NCBI GenBank assembly: GCA_964019155.1
Contig: OZ025241.1
Location: forward strand, 87,171,228-87,235,227
Source of the DNA: Osedax fenrisi
Lineage: Eukaryota; Annelida; Polychaeta; Sabellida; Siboglinidae
Direction: 5' to 3'
Length of the DNA stretch: 64,000 nt
Position 1 is the stretch's first letter, and every line of letters starts with the position of its first letter. Below the pieces are notes generated by a model. It was given only the letters and a program-made list of their open reading frames with translations. It searched no databases and was not told where the DNA came from. The position numbers and the translations under genes were made by a program. Shown one piece after another: positions 36,096 through 49,400 of the stretch.

Positions 36096-36506
36096 TATTA
36101 AAAATGATGAAAATAATAAAATTATATAAGCTTTTAATAAATCTATTGCTAAATAACAAAAACTCTAATTTCAAAGTCCAATATTGTTTTTAATTTATCA
36201 TGTGATATATATTCTTCAAAGATATTAAAAAAATATATTATGTAAATTACAATAGCATAAATATATAGTTTAAAATACAAATCTATATACAATAGAAAAT
36301 ATTCTGCGACGCTTATCCTTCGGAAAATCTTTGACAATAGCTGGACCTCCTATAACCTCGAGGTTATAGGAGGTATTGATAATAGTGTTGATACTAAATA
36401 CATATATGGGCGATTATCTTATTAGCCTTAATACTCAAAATTTATATATGCCAAAAATATATGTAGATATATAGAACTAACAAAGTATCATTCATTATTG
36501 ATTTAG
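36096..36506. other. Upstream region of TMEM256-like A
   Basis: Shares ATTTTTAATAATG and CTTTTAATAAATCTAT with the upstream region of B. Includes a 30-bp perfect palindrome (36345-36374) and the recurring TTCGGAAAATCTTTG motif near 36319. Confidence 0.5.
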
Positions 36507-36624
36507 ACTGACATCGGCCCCCAATATGTCTTGTGACTAAACGAGAGTTAAAGTAAACAATGTGTGTATTTGGCTTATATAATATCATATTAATATATAA
36601 ACATATGTATTATGATATGTATGT

Positions 36625-36706
<82 letters not shown>

Positions 36707-36848
36707 TATATATATATTATATATATATATATATATAAAACAAGAATTCACTACTCGGTGAATACTTTACTGAAAAATATAACGCCAGCCGCGAAATGTT
36801 TATTTTAACTTTTGTTTGACACGTGACTTATTGGGGGCCGATGTCAGT
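36507..36848. mobile_element. MITE with ACTGACATCGGCCCCCAATA ends, copy 1
   Basis: Inverted ends with a subterminal GTCACGTGTCAAAC-like block; the interior is filled by an (AT)n tract at 36633-36737. Copy 2 is at 57499-57726. Confidence 0.85.
36633..36737. repeat. Long (AT)n microsatellite
   Basis: About 105 bp of AT dinucleotides with two phase shifts, inside the MITE; another at 36979-37012. Confidence 0.95.
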
Positions 36849-36974
36849 ATTCAGCTTCATTATTTATTAGGTATAAATAAAAAAAATGTATTCGTTGATA
36901 ATAAATAAGATCACTCTAATGATATATCTAATATAGTAATTATTATAGTTGTTATTTTGTAGGTTAAATATAAT

Positions 36975-37017
<43 letters not shown>

Positions 37018-37224
37018 ATCTAGTAATAGCATATTATGGTGGTAAACATCTACTATTTTGACATACTATAATATTTATATATTACAGATTTATAAATATA
37101 AACTTAATGATAACGATTGAACAATACTCAATAATTTTGTGATTTAAATATATGTAACTTATAATCTATTTACGTGAAAACTTACAAGTTTTCTTGCTGA
37201 ATAGTAATAATGAATTGTAAATAT

Positions 37225-37330
37225 AGGCATTGATGGGCACCGATCCTTTTTTCCCTGGATCGGCGATCCCGATCCCGATCTTCTATTTATTCTCTTACTC
37301 GATCCCGATCACTATATTATTTATATATTC
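37225..37330. mobile_element. GATC-rich hAT-like repeat, end fragment
   Basis: TTGATGGGCACCGATCC end followed by GATCCCGATC iterations. The same end is at 40221 and, inverted, at 57050. Confidence 0.6.
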
Positions 37331-37413
37331 AATTAATACGATTTTATTTCATAATTCGAAACAATATATATGTAGGTATAATAGCCTACCTATGTAATAT
37401 AAATTCGTACAAT

Positions 37414-39934
37414 GTAGGGGAGAGCGGGGCAGGTTGATCATAGGGGCAGGTTGAGCCATCTCAATTATTTCTGCTATTAATAAATATCTTAATGCACTTT
37501 TTTAATACATGTATACACAATTATATTTAGCATTAGTATAACAACTAAAAAATTATTTATTTTAACTAACTGTACATCACTCTCCTCTGGTATCGTCCCC
37601 CCGGACTTCAAGGTTGCAGCAATAACCCCCATCCTAAAAAGCCTAACCTTGACTCTCTGAATCCTTCCCATTATCGACCCATTTCCAACCTCTCAATCCA
37701 CTCCAACATCCTGGAACGTACCGTCTCCCCCCAACTCATCTCCTACCTCACCACCAATAAAATACCTAACCCATTCCAAAGCGCCTATCTTCCCCACAAA
37801 TCCACCGCATCTGCCCTCACCCTTATCACCTCTGATATACTCTCAAACCTCAATAGTAACCGCGGAACTATACTTGTACTCTTCGACATGAGTTCCGCGT
37901 TCGAAACCCTCAATCATACCATACTCATCCACCGACTCGCATCCATTGGCATCTCTGGAACTCCCCTCGACTGGCTTACATCTTATATATCCAACCGCTC
38001 CTCCTCAGTCAGAATACACTCCCACTCATCCCCCTCCCAACCCATCACCCACGGAGTGCCACAGGGCTCTGTCCTTGGCCCGCTCCTCTTTAGTATCTAC
38101 CTCCTCCCCCTATTCAATATTCTTACCGATTATCCCGACATATCCTTTCACTCCTACGCTGACGACCTCCAACTTTACATTAATTGCACAGACTCCCCTA
38201 CGTATGCCCCTAACCGACTCTCCTCCTGCATTAAGTCTATTCATGATTGGCTCACCTCTAACTCTCTCAAACTGAACCCTAACAAAACCGAAGCAATTTT
38301 CCTCCACCTACCATTACGATCCTCCTCCCTACCTGATCCACCTCCCATTACAGTTGATAATTCCCCAATACCTTATTCCAAACACATCCGTAATCTTGGA
38401 CTCCACATTGAAACAAGACTCTCCCTTGACCTACATATCGCACACATGCATAAATCCATCCACTATCACCTACATTGCCTCAGACTAATCCGACGTTCTA
38501 TACCCCTCCCCATCGCCATTACCATCGCCTCCTCATATATTAGCCCACTCTTCGATAATTGCAATTCCCTACTCTTCAACCTCCCCACCTACAAACTCAA
38601 CAAACTACAACGACTTCAAAACGCTGTAGTTCGTTGTGTCTACCTACTTCCCCGACGTTCCTCCGACTCCATTACCCCTCTCCTTAAACAACTACACTGG
38701 CTCCCAGTCCTTTACAGAATACAATACAAACTTTCCCTAACTATACACAAAGCCATCCACCATAACTCCCCTGACTACCTTGCCTCACTACTACACCTCT
38801 ACATGACCACTACCACACTCCATACCCGTTCCTCCAACACCTTTATCCTAGCCACACCCCACCTATACAATCTCCACTCTTCCCATATTCGCTCCTTCTC
38901 CCTTTCTGCCCCTTACCACTGGAATTCCCTTCCCAACCACTTGCGCACTATCATCTCCACACCCACCTTCAAACGCCACCTAAAGACCCATTTATTCTCC
39001 CGAGCTTTCCCTCCAACACAATAACAACCCCCCCCTACGGACGACCGAATGCTCACGCACAGCAGTAGTCCTTAAACTGATAAAAGTAAAAGTAAGTAAG
39101 TAATTAAAATATTATTTAATTATTAATATTTTATGAAAATCTCGTTAGCGGGACCAACTCGTAAATTTAACTTTGATATTATTATATATTTTGTAATAAC
39201 ATAGCAGTATTAATGGTATATAAATAAAGTATATTTAATATACTATATATTATAAAATAAATAATTAAAAAATTATCACTCACAAATTAATTATATTACT
39301 TTTATATATACTAGTGATATGGGGCATGCCCCATATCTTGCCCCATAACCTGCAGGTTGACCATAGTAAAACGGGGCAGGTTTACCATAGGGCAAATCTG
39401 CCCCGTTTATCATTAAACATATTTATGTATTAATTTATTTAATTAATTAATGACTTATTTAAATAATAATAATAATATAATTAATTAAATATATAATTGA
39501 GTAATTATTTTAAATAATTAGTTTATATGCTGGATTAAAACATAGAGAATCTAACCTCTCTCCTAATATAACCTCTCGCCTTAAAAGTTTCATTAGTTTT
39601 GATATTAATCTTTGTGCATATACTTGTTAAATAACTAATAAATATAAATATATAACTTTAACTATGTTTATTTGTTAAATATATCTTTAATTTTGCATTT
39701 TTTCTACCTGGCTCAACCTGCCCCGTCTAATGGGGCAGGTTGAGCCATATTAAAAAAAAATTAAAATGTAATTATATAATTAATTATTTATCATTACACT
39801 GATTTATGAATGTTTTTAATTGATCATAAACTATATTTATCTTATGCACTTTATTTTATTAAAATATATTCATAACATTATAAGATACATGTGTTTTTAT
39901 AAAAAGCGGCTCAACCTGCCCCGCTCTCCCCTAC
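37414..39934. mobile_element. Inverted-repeat DNA element (GGGGAGAGCGGGGCAGGTTGA) enclosing a LINE
   Basis: 24-bp inverted ends, identical at both sides (37414-37437 and 39911-39934), plus internal GGGGCAGGTTGAGCC copies at 37444, 39355-39405 and 39705-39748. A TA dinucleotide just outside GGGGAG at each end would fit a Tc1/mariner-type target, which is an inference. No transposase inside; a LINE occupies the middle. Confidence 0.8.
37565..39105 (+). pseudogene. CR1/L2-type LINE reverse transcriptase, 5'-truncated
   Basis: After one frameshift near 37636 the frame is open to the stop at 39022-39024. In order: SGIVPPDFKVAAITPILK, HYRPISNLS, FQSAYLPHKSTASAL, LFDMSSAFETLNH (catalytic D), GVPQGSVLGPLLF, SYADDLQLY (catalytic YADD), WLTSNSLKLNPNKTE, NLGLHIE, LHWLPVLYRIQYKL, SPDYLASLL, SAPYHWNSLP and FKRHLKTHLF. 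The endonuclease and N-terminal RT are missing. The 3' end is a short UTR and AAGTAAGTAAGTAA repeats. The coding strand is C-rich, quite unlike its AT-rich surroundings. It is the best preserved LINE here but not mobile. Confidence 0.93.
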
Positions 39935-40220
39935 GTCGTACATTGTAGGAATTGTTGAATCAAAGTCGGTTGTTACTTACAAGACCTCGTATAACTATTA
40001 TAGGAGGTCTTGTTACTTATACGATATCAATGGATTCAATTCTATTATGGTAAAAATAACAATTATTATTTAAATAATACGTATATGTAAAACATATGTT
40101 TTACATAATCTTGCAATACATTTGAAAATAATGATCAATACAATATCAATGTAATAATATAATACTACAATATTGTTAATATTCTAATAAATAAATATAA
40201 TAATATTAGAGTATCGTATA
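39935..40220. other. AT-rich, no recognised feature
   Basis: Contains a small inverted pair around ACAAGACCTCGTATAA...TATAGGAGGTCTTGT (39975-40015). Confidence 0.5.
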
Positions 40221-40375
40221 TGCAATGATGGGCACCGATCCTTTTTATGGATCGGTATCTATCCTATTCCCGATTCTATCTTTCTGAACCATAGAGCTAG
40301 AGATTTCTCTCTAGCTCTGTGTTCTGAACCGATCGTATCTCAGATCAATGATCGCGATCCTGCCCATAGGTGACA
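40221..40375. mobile_element. Short GATC-rich MITE
   Basis: ATGATGGGCACCGATCC on the left, complement-like GATCGCGATCCTGCCCAT on the right, GATC words and a TAGAGCTAGAGA hairpin inside. Confidence 0.55.
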
Positions 40376-40594
40376 ATACAATCGTTTAAATAATTGCAAT
40401 AACAAATTGTCTTTATATGTGTAGTTATATAAGTGGTAGGAATAGATATATGTATATATACAGTCGTATATAGAAATACATATGTATATAGACACACATA
40501 TATATCTATCTCTATTTATAATAAATATATATATACATCATGTATTTTAAATGTATATATGTGTAGGAATATAACACTGTAATATTAACCCAAG

Positions 40595-40722
40595 ACATTC
40601 ATTTATATCTTAGAGAACGACTGCGAATAAGAAGAATTAAGAACACAGTGATGATGGACAGAGAAAGATTGAAAGAAATTGCGAGATCTGGTCGAGTGAG
40701 AACTCGACTAAAGTAAAGTAAT
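40595..40722 (+). mobile_element. Possible LINE C-terminal end
   Basis: An open stretch reading LRERLRIRRIKNT, VMMDRERLKEIARSG and TRLK then stop resembles the MxDRxxW closing segment of LINE proteins, but it is short. Confidence 0.35.
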
Positions 40723-41065
40723 ATTATATTGTACTCTGATAAAGTTATAGATAGAGTTTAATAATATATATATAATTAATATATAACTTATTTTTATTTC
40801 TATATAGATACGTCTATTATTATTACCACTTTGTAGTTTGGCTTTAATATCGACTATGACTAGCGTAAATTATTTCTTATTATGTATTCTATATTTATAT
40901 AGTATATTCACATTTTTCCTAATTAATTGGCACTTGATAAAAACGCCTATTTCGATTTAAATCCTATATTAAGTGATATTTTTATCGGAAATCAAATCTA
41001 CAAAACCTACATTAGATCATACATGTAATTAAATGAAAGTGAAAATTATAGGTGTTTATTATAGG

Positions 41066-41781
41066 CAGTGATGGGCACGATCCCGATCTACGATCATGAC
41101 AGTGATCGACGATCTTTCGAAAATGATCGACGATCGACAGCAATTTATCGATGATCATGAACAATAAAAACATAATTTGTATATATTTATATCAAGAAAT
41201 AACAAATTAGGAGATATAATATACATTTTTATTTATGAAAATGTAGAAAACATGATATAATAAAATTAATAATAAAGTATAAAAGGATATAATATATAAT
41301 AAAGTATAGAATTGTATTTTAAGAATAATGCTTTTATAATAGGATAATTATTAAACATCATTAAATTAATATTTTTACTATTTATATAATTGAGTATTTC
41401 TATTTATAAAATTTAGAAGTTGATGGTTCATTATCATCAATAATATATAATTCATTAATCTGAATCAGCCTCGCTTTGTTATGGTGTAGTTATTATAACC
41501 TCGTTATCTTAGATATGTCTATTAACATAATTAATGTAAACAATAACAGATATTTTTCTTCTGCATAATTACTTAACCAATTTAACTTAAATTGTGGGTT
41601 AGATATTGTTACTATAATGGCAATATTGATGGAATAATCAAATGAAAAATAATCGTTAAATCAACATTTTAATCATTTCTTTAATACATCTAACAATAGT
41701 TGACAATAAACTAATTTCGATCGAGAAAAATATCGATTATCGACTATTTTGAAGTAATTATCGTGTTTTCATTCATCACTG
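41066..41781. mobile_element. hAT-type element, 716 bp, exact 8-bp target duplication
   Basis: Ends CAGTGATGGGCAC / CAGTGATGAATGA, flanked by ATTATAGG at 41058-41065 and 41782-41789. The left part carries GATCGACGATC iterations. Non-coding. Confidence 0.88.
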
Positions 41782-42314
41782 ATTATAGGTGTATAATATA
41801 CACTGTATATTATAGGTGTCTATTAGGTCTATTGCCTATAAGTGTTTATTATATGGGCATACTTATAGGTGTTCATCGCACTTATATATTGGTTCAGTAT
41901 ACTATTGAATTTTAATAGTGTTAGAATTAAACCTAATCGTATACAATATATAATACATTGATTCAATTTTGTAGATTGTTTTGAAATTTCATTTATTTCA
42001 CAAATTCATTAGAGTAACCCCAGTAAACAATAATCTAAAATATTGCGCAAATAATTCTTTGAGCATAATATATGTCTTTTTTGGTTGTTTTTATTGTGAA
42101 AAATAATTTTCGTATAAAATGTGCAGAATATAATGCACAATTAGTGTACAATAAAAACAGCTAAAAATTTCATTTGTGCAAAGAATAATGAGCATTATTT
42201 CTATAATAATCATAGTCTATTATAGTCTATAATTATATATTTTATATTATAACATATTTAAAAATATTATATTTTCTGATATTACTCTGTATAATTATAT
42301 TGTAAAGCTACAAT

Positions 42315-43264
42315 GTAGTATAGTGATGCCCGAGATCAGATAGTCATCAGCCACTTACAAATATTGATATTGAAGGTGACGTAATCCTCATGGAAGCAAA
42401 CATTTAGTTTATATCACACATTGTATATCATATCAATAATGGCGGCGTATTGCCTTATATGGATGTGTCGTAATACTTATGATCTTATTATACAGATAAA
42501 AGTATACGTTGGAGCTACAATATGATGCTGATGATTTTATTTTAACTCTATTTTAATTATAAAAATCTTATTGTGACAATATATAAAAGTAATTAAAGTA
42601 ATAATTAGTAAGGACAAGTGTACAACTCATAGAAAATGAATCTATGATTGTACTACGCAAGGTGAAGCATGACTCACACAAGTGAACATAGTTTCATTAT
42701 TAATAACGTTTGATATGGTACTTTATAGACCTCATTTCAACCTACCTCACTTTAACTATGCAAAAGTGAAAACAAATCTGTTATTATTAGTATACATTGT
42801 TTTACCCTTTTTACCCAAACCCTTATATTAATAACACATGTTGGCAATACCTTTTGTAACATTATTATTTTTCTAATTAATATTCTCAATTTAAAATTAT
42901 AAATTTTCAAATTTTAAGCTCATAATAGTAATATAATGTTTATAATTTATATAGCTGTTTTGTCCATAATTGTCCAGTGATGGTACATGTTCCCTACTAT
43001 ATAGTGACATATATTTACAAAGTGAATGTTTAGACTGCAACAGATTCACATAACAAACCCATAGCATACAGTATTACTAAAACAATGATTTATAAAAATC
43101 GCACAATATTTATTAATTAACATAAGTGGGTTCATCGGAATTACATGTACATAACATACACATTCTCGAGCAGGGTAGATGAAACGATACAATTGACGGA
43201 AAAGTAAGCCGTATATCATAGATGAATTAATACCTGCGAGAGTTAAGATACACGTGTAGGGTAC
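42315..43264. repeat. Segmental duplication, 3' flank of TMEM256-like gene B
   Basis: Collinear with 22255-23295. Confidence 0.9.
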
Positions 43265-43408
43265 TCAGAGAGCGAACGAAAGCCATGCCAACAAGGTAAA
43301 TATACCTCCTATAGGCTTGAACGGGGTTAAGGAGGTGTTGCCGGTTATTGCGGTTATATTACAAGTGCCGCAGAACAACGACATTCCGGTAACCATTAGA
43401 ATTCCCGT
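43265..43408 (-). CDS. TMEM256-like B, exon 4 (last)
   Basis: Acceptor ATTTTACAG, TGA at 43267-43265. LFCGTC, ITGN and PIGG are conserved with A. Confidence 0.93.
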   Translation of the reverse strand, partial: TGILMVTGMSLFCGTCNITAITGNTSLTPFKPIGGIFTLLAWLSFAL

Positions 43409-46400
43409 CTGTAAAATATAAGCACAAAATATTTATAGATATGAGCAATACTCAATAATATGATAGTTTGAATTATAAATATACTATATAATATACATAC
43501 AAATTGTATAAATACACATATTGTTTATATAACACAATTTTTAATTAGTTCTAAGTTATCTAGAAATTAATTTATTGAAAAGTAAGTTATCAAAGTTAAA
43601 ATATTAAAAATGTGGCTATCAAAAAGTTAAAACATTGAAAATTTGGTTTTCGATAAGGTGTGAATACTCTGAACAACCAGTTGATATATGGCTTAGATAA
43701 AATGGTAAATTTACCATGATACACACATAACACCCTAATAAACTAAATATAACACTAACAATCATGGGTTTCTTAGAAATGGGTGTAGCCAGTAGTCCCA
43801 GTGCATTGATGAAATGAAATTGATTGCCGGTATCAAATATCTACAATTGGTGTGAAGGCTCGAGTAATATATTATAATTTAACGTACTTGATATACGTAA
43901 TGTATGGTTATAAATTATGAGTATATATATAAATCTGATTCTATATATTATTTCTACAATAGTAATAATAATTTGTAGTTTATGGAGAATTAAATAATTT
44001 TTAGTAATAAATAAACTATACTCTACTAACAAATAATAGAAATATAATACATAACTGTAAGTTTCCGGATCTGTATGATCTCGTCGAGAATAATTTTAAA
44101 ACTATAACCGAAATCATAGTTTATATTAAGATGAGTTTAGGAACAACAACATATATCTAGTGAATCATCAGATATGTTTTTTTACTAGTATTGATAGATA
44201 TTTGAATGTAGTTATGAATACTTAAAAATCACAGTAATATGAATAGTAGTTTGATATTATCAGGTTATTGGCTTCATTTTTTAATTTTTAAATTGTATAG
44301 AAAATGAATATTATTTTGAATATTAATACAATATTATTTTTTAAGTTTAAATGAAATAATTAAATAAATTCCGGATGTGTTTCAATAATCTGAAGGGAAC
44401 TAATATTTAGTAAACATATTATCATAGAATAAACAGAAACTGGACATACCATATTTTAAACTATCTTAATATTATATAATTATATCTATAATACACAACG
44501 GTAGTATTATATTGTGAACTTTTTTTTAGAATAAATTCTATTTTAATTCATAATCATGAATATTAATATAATTATAATATATCATTGATGAATTATAGTA
44601 GTTATAAACACTATGATTGTAGATATAATATTGATAAAGTATTGTGAAATACAATATAATACATTACAAAATATATATCTGATATGGTATAATTTATGTA
44701 TTAGTTATTTACATATATAAAATTAATATATATATATTGGTGAATATATAGGATGCATTTTTTGATTTCCATCTCTACATCGATCATAATTATGTAACAC
44801 TGTCCTTTTGAGCTATTTTCGACCTATTTCCCTCTATCGGGAAATCTTTTTATTATAATTATATAAGAAAATTGTTCACACATAAAATGTATGCGAATGT
44901 GAGGTGTTTCGTAAAAATGTCGTTATAATCATTTACTTTAATTAATGCATTCGTAAATGGCAATAAACGGTGATCACGTTTATGGTTTGGCTATATTTGA
45001 CGAAGTGATTTAAAATTTGTATAAACACTTAAATTTAAGTGCAAGTTATAAATGAATAAATTGTTTCCTAGAATTACATTTTTGTTTACATCTACGTTGA
45101 TAACGATTATTTACTATTATACCCAGGAAACACCGGGACGTAGCCAGCTATCCATACATATAAAAGAAAGTCTATTTAATTGTATATATATATGGAGATA
45201 CCTCGAGAACCAGAGGAAGTCGCAAAAATCTGTTATACCCGATCTTAATAATTGTTCACCTGAATGATCTTTGTCCGGAAATTTTTTTGAATATCAAACG
45301 GCGTGACTGAGAAAAACGCGAACAATTTTTCGCATTTTTGTAATTAAAATGATTTTGTGGTCATATTTGATAATATTTTTTTATATTTTTAAAATATTAT
45401 TTGAAATATTTTTTTAATATATAATATATAAATGTTGTGTTTATAAATATATGTTGTATTTTAAAAAATATTTTGAAATATATTCCTCTATATTTTTGAA
45501 ATATTTGTATACATTTGTTTTTATTTTAGCAACAATTTATTTTATTGTATAGACTAGAATAGCAGAATCATGAATAGCTATACTTAATAAATAATAGATA
45601 GTAAAATAATCAAAAACCGAGCAACGGTCAGGTACGGCTACCGATATATAAAAATATTTGTAGACAATTTAAAAAAATATATTTTGTAATATTTTAGTAT
45701 TTTACCAATAATTTTTACGAATAAATCTTAAAAACGAAAAACCCTGGGTTGGATACTGTTAGAATTAGTAAATATTATTAGATTGGAAAATATTAAAAGA
45801 TTAGAAATGCAGAATCTGGAATAGCTATAAATTATAGCCTATCATTAATAAATAATAAATCAAAAACAGAGCAATTCTGTGTCGGGTACAGCTAGTATAA
45901 TATATATAAGGTAAATTTAAACAAAGTACTATATATAATATATAATTTACTTAATTAAGAGTATTAATTAAAGTATAAGAAGATGTAATATTATCATTTT
46001 AATTAATTTTTTATATTTATGAATACATTATAATTGTATTCGATAATACATGTTACATATTATAGATTAGTGAAGTAAATTAATAATACATATATATATA
46101 TATTTAGAAATATGTATAATATTAAGAAAGTTACATACCTGAATACGCTCATTAGTTATACTATTCAGACTCGGCAGTACTGTTTGAATAAATCACTTAT
46201 TAACATTTCATAAATATTTATATATAAAATAGCAATTATATGCATATTATATGCAGCATATATATATAATATAGTTCATATACATTATATGTTTATAGTA
46301 TATTATATGATATTTATAAGATTAATGTTTTTTTTAGTATATCTTGTAATCATAAAAATATATGATCTCCTCCTTAGCTTCCCTTACTATACATTATTGC

Positions 46401-49400
46401 TCATCCAAACCTTCCATTATAATCGAATATGGTGTACTTGCCAATATAAACTTAAGTTATATCAAATCATTATTTGTCCACCTTCAACTCGATCCCAACA
46501 ATATAATGGACTACTCTTTTAGATCTCTTATAGAAATAAAATATAGCATGATAATTGTAAAAATAGAAATAAAATACATGGTTTATTAAACCTTTGCATC
46601 AGAGGATTTTATAATTACATGTCATCCAGTTCTGAGCTTTTATGTTTTTTTAAAAATATGTATGCATGTTTTTAATAAATGAAAATGTGGATATAAATAT
46701 AAAAATTGTTCTATAACAAAAATAATTTTTGGGATTAGAATATAACATAGTTTATTATTCTGCAAAAAAATCATTAATTAATTACTCAAAATATTATCAT
46801 TAATTAAAAAGTAACAATTATAATTAATTCTTTAAAATAAAATAATTATATTTCAAACCTAAATTAATGTATATAATAATATTTTGTATAATTATTTAGT
46901 CTTATAAAGTGGTAATACTATATAAACCAACAATAAGCTGAATAAATTATATAAATTGAGTCATTATTGAATAATTTACAAGTAATAGCTTACAAATAAT
47001 ATAACATAATTTTTCTATTATAATTTTAAATTTAAAATAAAAAGTAACACTATAATTCTGTACTATCGGTGTAAATAATATTGTAACATATACTTCTGCC
47101 AATTTGAATATTACTACGCAGGTTTTATTTATATAACTACGCAAAATTAGACATCAATTATTTTTCGTTAAAAAGTTACAACATACATAATAAATAATAA
47201 ATGGTAATATTTATCTAACTTGTTATCAAATTTGAAATTTTATATTGATAACAAAATCTTTTTATTTAAAGAACTATTTATTATAATGATATATTATATA
47301 TTAAAATGAATTTATTATATAACACAAATAATATTAATTTATCAATTTTAATTAATATAATTTATTATATTATATGATTAATTTTATTTATAAAAAAACC
47401 TCATATAAGTTTATATTATCAATTAACTTGAAAACTAAGATATGAAACTTATTTTTTTTAAATATTATCATAAAGAATATCACTTTAGATACATTTACAT
47501 AATAAAATTGACTAATATATGATATGTAGTATCATCAAAGTTTCCCAACAGAAATCAACAGCTCAGTATTTTATAACATATCAGAAATCAACAGCTCGGA
47601 CGCAAAAGGTTAAAGGGTATCGAAATATTTTATTTCTACTTTAAATAATGAAATGAATAAGTTCGAAATGTTTCCAAAAATTGAGGTAGGCATCGAGTAT
47701 GCAACTTGCCTCGAGTAGCAAGTTATAAATAACTATTATGTTTACATATTACATTCAAGTTCAATGCATACAGGCTATTGTTAACATGAAATTATAGTAA
47801 CTAATACATTATCCCTTAACCATACATACACATACACACAAACATATATACATATAAATAAATATACATAAACACATATATACACTATCACAAATGTATA
47901 CATATATATATATATATAGTGCTACCTATATAAAAGTTAATTTTTGGAAAAATGTGTTTTAAATTATTATTTATATAATAAAAACTAAGTGTTCATTACA
48001 AATATATAACAAATGAATAGGATAGTTTAGTTTTAAATGATATAAATATATATAAGGTGAGTAAAATCTACCATATATTGCATGTAATTTAATAGAACAA
48101 TGAACAATGTTGAGTATAAAATATAATCAAATAAAAATATATTTCACTTATTTCGATACTACTGCTAGTAGCGGGATGTATGAATATTAAATATGTTGAG
48201 TAAATATAGAGTTTTATATTTTCTTCGTAAAATCATAATCAATAATCATAAGAAGTATCCAATACAATAAATATATATTAATTATATTAGATATTCCCAT
48301 GTGTAAGTCTGTTATCTATAATTTGTAGCTATATACTATATATTATATATATATAGTATACACTGTAGTATACAGTCTGTATACTAGGTTGTTATTTAAT
48401 AATTAGTAATACTATCATAGTATTACCAAAGATTTTGCGAAGCAAAGATATAACACTCCCTATGCATGCAACGTAATTTAGTAATAGCCCCAACCGCTGC
48501 TAGCAGTAGTATCGAAATCACTGAAATAGATTTAGGTTCGGCTCTGTTTGCATACAACAATGTTTTCATTGCTCTATTAAATTACATGCAATATAAATTA
48601 GCTTTTACTCACTAAATATATACTTATAGCATTTAAAACATACATATCATATTTGTTTGTTATATATTAGTAATGAACACTTAGTTTTCATCATATAAAT
48701 ATTAATTTAAAGCATATTATTTAACATTTTAAAAGTGTATATAGTTAAATACGAATTTACATTATAAACAACGCATAGTTCCTAAAAGTAACCCGCTATA
48801 GGTGGCACCAGGGTATTTTGTATACAAATTCGAATTACACGATTTCGCGTAAGTGTTATATCTTTCCTTCGGAAAATCTTTGGTATTACATAGTAACTAT
48901 GTAATATAATTTAAAATTATTTATAATTTAAAATTATTTATTATTATAATAATTATATAATTATAATAATTATATAGAATACCAGTCACTTCGTCCCAAA
49001 TCAAAAAGTCACCTTGTCCGATAAATAAAGTCACTTCATCCGATATTTTTAAGCGAGTCACTTCAGCCGAAAAATCGAGTCACTTCGTCAGAAAATTTAA
49101 AAAGCTTATAAAGATACCAACATATTATTTTATAATTAATTAAATAGGAAGATATTTAACTAACATGATATAAGTTATATTACACAACTACCCATACGTT
49201 CACATTCTAAAATTTTATAATATATTTTATTTGGAATTTTTCTTTTCCTTTAGCTTCAAGCTAAAGAAGCTAAATGAGGCCATGATTCTACATGATATTT
49301 TGATATGTAGGCAATTAACTTAATTATTAAGGTATTGTTCCATCATGGTAAGCCTCATATTGACTCTATATATAGGTTAATTAATTAGTTATTTTAATTA

